The notes beneath the pieces are model-generated. The model made no database searches and was not told the DNA's origin. It worked only from the letters and a program-made list of their open reading frames with translations. Source: Acephala macrosclerotiorum (taxonomy: Eukaryota > Ascomycota > Leotiomycetes > Helotiales > Mollisiaceae). Taken from it: DNA of 64,000 nucleotides. Both the position numbers and the translations under genes were made by a program. The stretch lies in contig MU119226.1 of assembly GCA_014904845.1 (NCBI GenBank), positions 124,001 through 188,000 of the forward strand, in the 5' to 3' direction. This document shows, piece by piece, positions 56,727 to 64,000 of this stretch. Within the stretch, counting starts at the first letter, position 1. Every line of letters starts with the position of its first letter.

Positions 56727-59700
56727 CGCCTCCTTGTGAGAGTGGTGTGTATGGGTTGTAGGAGTTTTTTCTGTCTTCGCTTCGTGGGTGCTTCCGATCC
56801 TGTCTGTGGCGTTGAGCGTAGACTTGGAATGGGGGACAACCCTTCTTTCTTGTATGAACTTTATTGCATAGCTTTGCGCTGTTTTTCGCTTGTCGTCCTG
56901 TCTTCATATCTCAATCTCTGTTTGAGATTCATTTGTGTTGCACATTTCTTGTCTGGACGTCGGGATTTCTTCATGAGGTTATGAGTGGATGGCTTTGCCT
57001 AGCCTTGGTTTCGGCTTGGGATTCTTTTCTTGCGTGCGCGCGTTGGCTTTAGGGCGGAACAAAGGTCGGTATTGGAAGGGTGTTCTGTGTATAAGATTCG
57101 ATGTTCGGGTGTATGTTGTTGGTCTGTCTGAAAAAGAAAAAGGAGAAGAGCTGTATGGAGGCTGAGGAAGAGATGCGTGAACTTTTACATTACCGAACTA
57201 CACTACACTACCTTCCTCATTTGTTTGCTGTTTTTTGTTCGGTCTGTTGTGTGAGAAAATAGGAAGAGGGTGAGTGGAGGATGATTGCATTAGCTGACGT
57301 GCTCCCTGCCTCAAGGTGGGTTGAGCATGTTAAGCGAGGGAAAGGCAAATGTGTATAAATAAAAACTTGGGTGGATTTTCTTGTTATTGAGCTTTGCATG
57401 GGATTGAAAGGAGGAAAGAAATATGATCACCTAGTGTTGGGATCATACATATTCAGATGAACAGAAGAGATGAGAATATAGACTGCATTATACCCGATAC
57501 TTGCTACTTTACGGGTTGAGCTTGAGTGAATGATGTGACATGACATAACATGACCTGAGTGATGGCGATGATGTGAATTGAGGTGAACACGGTAGTGTGG
57601 TAGAGGGAAAGGGAGAGTGCCAAGTGGCGCTCTAGACCAAAGAGTAAGCGTAGGCACGAGGGGGAATGAGAGAAGTGAGGCGCTGCGAAGAAGGGTATAA
57701 ATCGCTGTATGGTTATATCCTTCGTTAGCAGGGAACGAAGAGACTGTCTAATAGATGATAAGGAGGTGCCTGCCTGGTCGAGGCTTTTGAGGAGTTTCTC
57801 GTCGTTTACTAAGGTACACTTTCGTCCTGGTCGGATCGATCTCATGGTACCTGTTCTTGTGTTCTTGTTTCTTGGCTGCGAGGCGATGGATGCTTGAGGG
57901 AAATTTGGGTGGGTGTTGTCGAGAGGGAGGTTTTTGTTATTATTTTCATCTCTGTTTTGTGGGAGAGATTGTTGAAGTGAAGGGGTGGAGGCGGGTAGAG
58001 GGAGGGGCAAACGCAACATCCTCTATTCCACTCAATTCCTTCTCGCTGGCGTACTCAGCTGACTTTGTTTGGGTAGGAAGTATGTGCTCCACCCAGCTCC
58101 TATCGTTCGGTGATGTTGGTTAGAGAGCAGGAGGTGTATTCCCTCGGGAAGAGACTCCCCCTGTTTATACCTCTTTCTTGGGGAAATAAGAGAACTTCGA
58201 GCAGTTTGTTGTCAAGGGGGTGGTAGTTGTCACTTCAATCCCTCTGTATTGAGAGAATTTAAGCGGAACTGGGAATGAGTAGGGGTCGAGTAGTACTGTA
58301 AGTACAGTACGATCCCCTCCACCATCTCGACTCTTTCATACCTGTCTTGCAATCTAGAGACGCAATGGATAGGAATCCGTCATCCATCCTTCAAGTATCT
58401 CCTGCATGTGTCGCTTTCCTCGTTGTCTATTGATTCTGGGCTATGCTGTAAGGTGTGAAAAGCGGGGTTGAGAGGGTAGGCTGCGCTTACTTGTTCCTTC
58501 TTCTTTTCATGAACTTGAGTTAGTGACTTGGGATAAGAAAACTTCATTGCGGAAGGGCGAAGTGGTTAAGTGGCGAGGAGGAATCGGGGGTTGGGTGGAG
58601 GGGTATAAAATTCCTAGCTCTCTCAAGTCTTCGAAAATCGAACACAGCCTCTGGAGAAGACCTCATTGAATTTATGAGTGGTTTCACATCTTGTCAAGCT
58701 TGCAAGTCTTTTTCCTCGTTTGTTGCCTTTGCCCTCACTGTATTGTTCTTGCTTTCTTTCTGCTTTTATTTCCGTGTTTCTTCTTGGTTGGTACTGGAGC
58801 CTTTTGGAACAAATTGAGTTTATTGACGAGAGTGCATTCATTATCATCTCTTCTTGACTTCAAAGGGGAAAAGGTGAAGTCCACCAAAGCTGTACGGTCT
58901 CTAAATGTCCCCCTCCGAACCTTACCATGCCTACTTCTTTCATACGTTCCTTCGATCCACGTGCAACACAGGCGTTGATTGGGAACACCGCCCTCCCACG
59001 ATTTCTTTGTTGGTAGTAGTAGCAAGCGTTAGTTGCTGATTTTGAGAGGTGCTTTTGTGGATTTTTTTATATGGGCAATATTGGGGTTGTGGGGCTGGAG
59101 GTGGGGGGATTAAGTGCGAGGGGGAAGCGCCAAGTGGTGTTGAGATGTCGAGAGAGGGGGACGTTAGGAGGACGGTTGAGAAAAGATATAAAAGCCTCCC
59201 TCGACTCCATCTGTGAGAAGCGGAGCTCATTGATGACCTTACCGACGCCCTTAGAGAAGAGATAGCGGAGAGTGTAGCTCGTGTCTGGTCGGGCTTGGGC
59301 GAGAAGTTTTCGTCACTCACTCTTTGTCTTGAGATCGTTTCGCGTTCTTGCATTTGCTTTGAGTCTTGCTTTTTCGAGCGGTAGCTGAAGTCAGAGGCGG
59401 CGAGAAAGTGCTGTTAAGAAACAATTCGCTGTCAGTTCACGCCCCCTAATGTTGAGGGGAGGGCGAGGAGCAAGTGAAGACAGTTCTCAAGTTCAGATTG
59501 ATCTCACTTGCACTAGTTGGATTTATTGCTGGCTTCTCAGACCATATTTGACCTACAATAGATGGGAATTTCATCTTCCTTGTAAATGGTTGCCACGCGT
59601 CACTCTTGTTGTTGATTGCTGATTTTTAGCGGTGCCGTGGGTTTTTGTACCTGAGGCAGAGTGGGGTTGAGTGAAAACGGACTGTGTTATACCTATTGCA

Positions 59701-61291
59701 TCATCTTTTCATTCACCCGAACTTAGTGACTTTAGTCAAGGTGAGGAATCAAGTACCAAAGGGCTGAGGTGGCCAGTGATCCAGAAGAGGTGAGGGGTCA
59801 GATCGAGATTGAGATGCATAAATTCCTACTTCTCCTTGTCTTCTCAACAACAACAACCTCTCGTCATGGAATATCCCGATTGTACGAAGTGTCCATGTTA
59901 GGTAAAGCTCTCGATAACTGCCTATCATCGGCGTCGTTTCGATCGAATCAATTATCTCTTTCTAAGATCCGCTGCTTGGTGTTCTTAGCTGATGTCAGGT
60001 TGTTGAAGAGAGGGGGGGGGAAGGGGGTAGTTTTACTGTCATGGAGCGGTTGTTATCACTTAAATCTCTCTATGTTACACGGATGTTGAAGTATAGGTGA
60101 GGATGAGCTGAGCCTACAAGTGCGGCTATCCTTGAGCACCTCAATTTCTTCGTGCTAGCTTGTCCAGAGTGGGTCATGGCCCAAGTGGGGCTTCTCTAAT
60201 ATCTTGCCCTTTGCCGAAAGTTGTTGAGTCTTGCTTGGCTGAAAGTGTGCTCTTTAGGATTTTATTGAAAAGGTAAGTGAGAATGGGGGTGGGGCGAGTT
60301 TGAAGAGATGGGTTAAAGGGGACGAGGGCGGGGGGGCAGGAGGTTTGAAGGCGTCGGAGCCTTGGGTTGGAGTGGTATATATTACCCCCCCGCCCCTCTC
60401 TCTTTCTCTCCATCCTCACTTACTTTACAGTATTTAACTCGCTGGCCTTGACAACGGGTAAGCACTGGAATGGATGAGTTCATGTCAGTTCATGCTTTCG
60501 ATTATTGTTCGTCGTTTATACTTTTCCATTTTGAGCAAATCATTTCTTGCCTTGTCACTATTTCTTCGTTGTCTTGTTCAAGCTTCGGTGTCTCTGTCCG
60601 ACTGTCCGATCCGCATAGTGGTATCTAGACAGAATTATATGTGAATTTGACGTGTGAAATTTCAGCTGGGTCGTTAATTCCAGGATACTTCTATGTCTCT
60701 GTCTTGAATCGTAGAGTAAATTGGGACCGAAGGGGAAGGAAGGTCAGCAAAGTCAAGTAATCACAACCCGTTTCCAGGCAGCAAGGTATATAACACTCTT
60801 CTACACGCGGCTTCCTACCATAACATCTAGAGAACGTCTGGGAGAAGAGTTGATGACCTCAATCTAGGACGAATATTTGGCTAGTTGTATCGCCCTTTGT
60901 CTTCGTTCTGACTGGACTGTCTAGAAATATTATTTTTCTGCTCCATACATGCATAAAGCTCATAAAAGGAGAGTTTGCGAGAGTTTTAATAATCCCCTGT
61001 TATTCAAAAACAAAAGTTTCCATTGAGCAAATTGGCCTTTGTAGATCACTTTACTTCCGCAAACCCTGGCAATTCATGCTCTGCACAGAGGTCGCGGCCA
61101 ACGGTGGAACTACAGGGTATTGGGCTGATCCTTACAGGGTATGTTGTATAGCGAGTGGAGCCTGAAGATCTTCCTCCTCAGGGCACTTTAGCGATTCAAG
61201 CGCTGCATTCCAGTGGTTTCTAACCGCGACCTCTGTATTTCTTCCCTTCTACTCTACTATCGGACCCAAACAACGTTGCCAACAATTCAAA
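56727..61291. other. 4.5 kb without a recognisable gene, with several TATA-like sites and diverged repeats
   Basis: No open frame has a start codon, splice pattern or domain I can support; several apparent frames begin at TTG. Good TATA-like elements stand at 57695, 58604, 59187, 60376 and 60787, the first four preceded by G-rich stretches and most followed by CT-rich stretches on the plus strand. Two segments (about 59027-59095 and 59609-59675) share the order ttgctgatttt, aggtgc, tggattt/gggttttt, ggggttg. Possible content is the upstream region of the gene at 61292, noncoding transcripts, or decayed duplicates. Confidence 0.45.
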
Positions 61292-63272
61292 ATGGTCTAC
61301 TCTTCAGATCAATCAGTCAATGTTCCTAGCCTCGATCTTCTTTCTTTTCTGTTTGGTATGTACTCTGCCTCCGAGAAACTGAATTATAATTGAGACGAAT
61401 AACTAATCTTTGGGACGCAGATTCGGCGTATTGCGCTGCCAAAGAAGACACTCCGCTACACGCTGAGGCCACCAACCCAGCGAACACGATCACCAAGGCC
61501 GAGGCAAGAAAGCTCACTAAACAGATAGCATACACACTCCGCGAAAACTTTGAAATCGGTCTAGAGGGGCAGGGAAAAGATGTGGTTGTCACTGTGTCTG
61601 CTGGCCAATCGTTGCTCCCAATTCTTTTCTATGGAGTGATTGCCGCAGAAGGGTTATACTCAGCCGCCAGCCCAAGCGCTGCCCCAGTGGAGCTTGCACG
61701 CCAGCTCAACGATGGCCCTGCGAAGTTGCTTGTTTGCAGTGCTGAGACCAAAGATATGGCAATCGAGGCAGCGCACTTAAGTAGGCTTCCCCTCCAGCGA
61801 GTATTGCTGCTGCAATCTTCGCCGGAGAGGAAACTTCAAAGCGTTGATGGAAGTGTGCGATGTAATTTCGATGAGGAGCTTTGCTGGCGACTGATCACGA
61901 ATATGGATGAACTGAGAAAAAGTCGAATCTGTTTACTCTATTCTTCCGGGACGACTGGCTTGCCGAAAGGTGAGAAATCCATCCTCTTTTGGCCATGTTC
62001 TTTTTCATTTGACATGTAACCAGGAATCTTGTTATCTCATGAGAACATGGTCGCAGAAGCCTTTCTCCCCGCCTGCATTAACAGGAAGATATATGAGGAA
62101 AGAGAGGCAAGAGGAATTCCCCGATTTGAGTATAGGACCCTAGCCCACCTACCAGCGGCACACATATCGGGCGTCCAAGGATATTTCGTCAACCCATTCT
62201 ACGACGCTGGTCTTGTCTACGTATGTATTTTGCTATTTTATGAGAAGGTGGACATCTTCAACATGTTAGTTTCTAGCTCGACAATCACTGAATTTGCCTT
62301 CTTCTAGTGGATGCCAAAGTTTGACTTCGCACAATTCCTCAAACATAACAGGGACCTTTCGATAACGACATTCTTTACAGTCCCTCCAATATACATGGCC
62401 ATTGCTCGTCACCCGTTAGTCAAAGACCAGTTCAAATCTCTCAAGGTCGCATACAGTGGCGGCTCCCCACTAGGCACAGATCTACAAGCAGCAGCCAGTT
62501 CGAAGCTGGGAGGCGGCAAGACAATCATCAGTCAAACTTGGGGAATGAGTGAAACTACCGGGGCCGTCATGCACATGCCACCGGATCAATCAGATACCAC
62601 AGGGAGTCTCAGCCCACTTCTGCCAAATATGCTCATGAGGTATGCACTGCCACTCGCCTCTCTCTCAAGATTTTCAATGCTGACCAGTACTTTAGGCTCG
62701 TTGACGAGTCCAGCCAAGATGTCCCGCATGATACGCCTGGAGAAGCATTGTTGAAGGGGTCCATGGTTAGCCAGGGGTACCACAACAATCCCGCCCAAAA
62801 CGCAGCTTCCTTCACACAGGGTTGGCTGCGTACTGGAGATATGCTGCTAGAGCGTTGTGGGAAATTCTACATGTGTGGCCGGAAAGAGGTTTGCAACCCC
62901 CAAAGCCATTTCATTTTCCTTTCCCTTTGTGAATGTTTCTAACAAGTTCCAAACCAGGATCTCATCAGGTACAAGGAGCTTCAGGTTTCTCCGTCAGAGT
63001 TAGAAGAACTTCTACTTAGTCATCCTTTGATTCAAGACGCAGCAGTGGTTGGGATCCCGGCTTCAGACAAACAAGGGGACGTACCGAGAGCTTATGTTGT
63101 AGCTGATCAAACCAAAGTCTCGGCTGAGGAGGTGGAGAACTTTGTGAAGGAGAAGGTTGAAGACTATAAGCTGTTGAAGGGAGGAGTGGTATTTGTTGCG
63201 GCCATTCCTAAGAATGGCGCTGGAAAGGTTTTAAGGAGAGAGCTGAAGGCCGGAGCGATAACAGAGATCTAG
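61292..63272 (+). CDS. 4-coumarate-CoA-ligase-like AMP-binding enzyme
   Basis: Six exons (61292..61355, 61421..61969, 62024..62220, 62308..62639, 62696..62888, 62958..63272) join in phase to give 549 residues. All adenylation motifs are present: L-L-Y-S-S-G-T-T-G-L-P-K-G (P-loop), H-L-P-A-A-H, Y-S-G-G-S-P-L-G, Q-T-W-G-M-S-E-T-T-G, W-L-R-T-G-D-M, Y-K-E-L-Q-V-S-P-S-E-L-E-E-L and the catalytic-lysine end P-K-N-G-A-G-K-V-L-R-R-E-L. The enzyme activates a carboxylic acid with ATP and transfers it to CoA. Fungal relatives act on aromatic or medium-chain acids in catabolism or secondary metabolism. The end I-T-E-I is not a peroxisomal PTS1. The fifth intron has an unusual GTTTGC donor. The substrate cannot be read from sequence. 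Confidence 0.92.
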
Positions 63273-63678
63273 AACTAGCTAGCTGCAGAAAGAACCCACG
63301 CGTTGATTCATAGGACTTGTGAGGTTGAACCATTCCAATAGAAATACATTACCTCGATGTTGCGACTTTTAGATTCGTGTTCGTGAATACTCCACTTCGC
63401 CTGTTCTATTATCTTTCCAGGGGAAAGCCCTGTTGCCAATCCGAGTCTGCCTGTTAGTTGCTCAAGTAGCCATAACCTATAGTGACAACGTATTTATTGA
63501 ATTATATTGAAGATGAAAAGTACAAAGATCCCTGTGCCCCTGAAAAGGGCTGGAATTGAGTTCTGCAATAATACCAAGGTGGGTCAACAAGAAGCAAAGA
63601 TATAGCCAAGTAAAAATAGAAAGTATATCCGTACACCAAGCGCTCAAACCCTTCCACAAGTTGACTTCTCCATACAAA
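63273..63678. other. intergenic, 3' ends of convergent genes
   Basis: 400 bases between the ligase stop and the end of the chloroperoxidase gene, with an AT-rich stretch near 63490-63520. No gene is seen. Confidence 0.45.
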
Positions 63679-64000
63679 TTACATTGCAGAACCACTCTTG
63701 GCAGCCCCAGGGAATTGTCCGAGCAACCCTTCCCACAAAGGCTTGCCATCCATTGTCATGTCCGCATACGCGGGACAAGCCAAACTTAGAATCGGCGCTG
63801 AGATGGCATCCATCACGAGGCCTAAAGGGACTTCTAGAGTTGCAAAGAGCGGCGAAAGCGAATTGGGTGTAAATGTCTTCACAATGTCTAGTGCGAAGCA
63901 AAGCAAATTGTTGCCCTCCAAGAGCATGTCGGTGCTGAGGATGCCGCCCGTCACGTTGGCGAGATCGAGGCCGACGAAGCTGTCCACCGCTCCGGTATTT
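63679..64000 (-). CDS. chloroperoxidase-family haem peroxidase, 3' end only
   Basis: The minus-strand frame is open from the window edge to a stop at 63679-63681, giving the last 106 residues. They read N-T-G-A-V-D-S-F-V-G-L-D-L-A-N-V-T-G-G, then L-L-E-G-N-N-L-L-C-F, then A-C-P-A-Y-A-D and the final P-G-A-A-K-S-G-S-A-M, the C-terminal pattern of a large secreted peroxidase_2 (haem-thiolate) group in fungi. The proximal Cys and acid residues that define activity lie outside the window, so function rests on this C-terminal likeness alone. Some members are halogenating or peroxygenase-like enzymes, others have no known substrate. It is convergent with the ligase gene. Confidence 0.75.
   Translation of the reverse strand, partial: NTGAVDSFVGLDLANVTGGILSTDMLLEGNNLLCFALDIVKTFTPNSLSPLFATLEVPLGLVMDAISAPILSLACPAYADMTMDGKPLWEGLLGQFPGAAKSGSAM

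Noticed and set aside
58691..58978. Hydrophobic plus-strand open frame downstream of a TATA-like site
   Set aside because: It starts at TTG with no ATG in a suitable position and has low-complexity Leu/Phe composition.
1..64000. CRISPR arrays, rRNA, tRNA and intact transposons
   Set aside because: No regular short direct repeats with unique spacers, no rRNA-like sequence, no clear tRNA B-box context, and no transposase or reverse-transcriptase motif was seen; a tRNAscan and repeat search would be decisive.

Overview
The window looks like nuclear DNA of a filamentous ascomycete (Pezizomycotina; a leotiomycete-like fungus is my guess, not proven). Evidence: short introns of about 45-130 bases with GTRNGT donors, CTAAC/CTGAC branch sites and YAG acceptors; a STE3-type pheromone receptor; a CFEM GPI protein; a Zn2Cys6 regulator; 2EXR and GFA-type proteins; and a Ste12 carrying the C-terminal C2H2 fingers typical of filamentous fungi. 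I assembled exons by hand and checked reading phase across junctions.

Layout. 1-7.3 kb: 3' part of a STE3 receptor, a Mn superoxide dismutase, a secreted histidine-type acid phosphatase with a 72-base C tract in its intron, and a CFEM protein. 9.5-14.1 kb: a divergent pair, a Zn2Cys6 regulator and a 14-TM drug efflux MFS pump. 14.5-16.1 kb: a 2EXR protein. 17.0-21.4 kb: three broken genes (nucleoside hydrolase, GFA-domain protein, fungal membrane protein). 21.9-26.7 kb: housekeeping genes: a Bmt5-like rRNA methyltransferase, the SUMO E1 subunit Aos1 and a conserved unknown. 27.3-31.6 kb: a broken HAD hydrolase, then a convergent SAM methyltransferase and FAD oxidoreductase.

32.6-46.7 kb is the most unusual part. 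Six gene copies and one pseudogene, all on the minus strand, share an N-terminal module of about 65-100 residues (Y-x-S-x-W at its start, usually M-[ST]-E then C/E-x-x-[IL]-W at its end). In five copies a phase-1 intron follows the module directly. Two copies and the pseudogene also share an acidic C-terminal tail. I do not recognise this family. An unrelated 379-residue unknown and a Dal5-type MFS transporter are embedded in the array.

46.7-54.3 kb is gene-poor: a decayed protein with about six repeats of roughly 120 bases, then the CT-rich upstream region of STE12 (54.4-56.7 kb). Another 4.5 kb without a recognisable gene follows, then a 4-coumarate-CoA-ligase-like enzyme and the 3' end of a chloroperoxidase-family gene at the right edge.

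Two kinds of damage recur. In several dead genes the in-frame stops sit where a Trp or Gln codon is expected, one C:G-to-T:A change away, which resembles repeat-induced point mutation (RIP). By contrast, three otherwise intact genes (acid phosphatase and both MFS transporters) are each exactly one base short. Two of these fall in a GGG run at a splice donor, which may be consensus error rather than biology.
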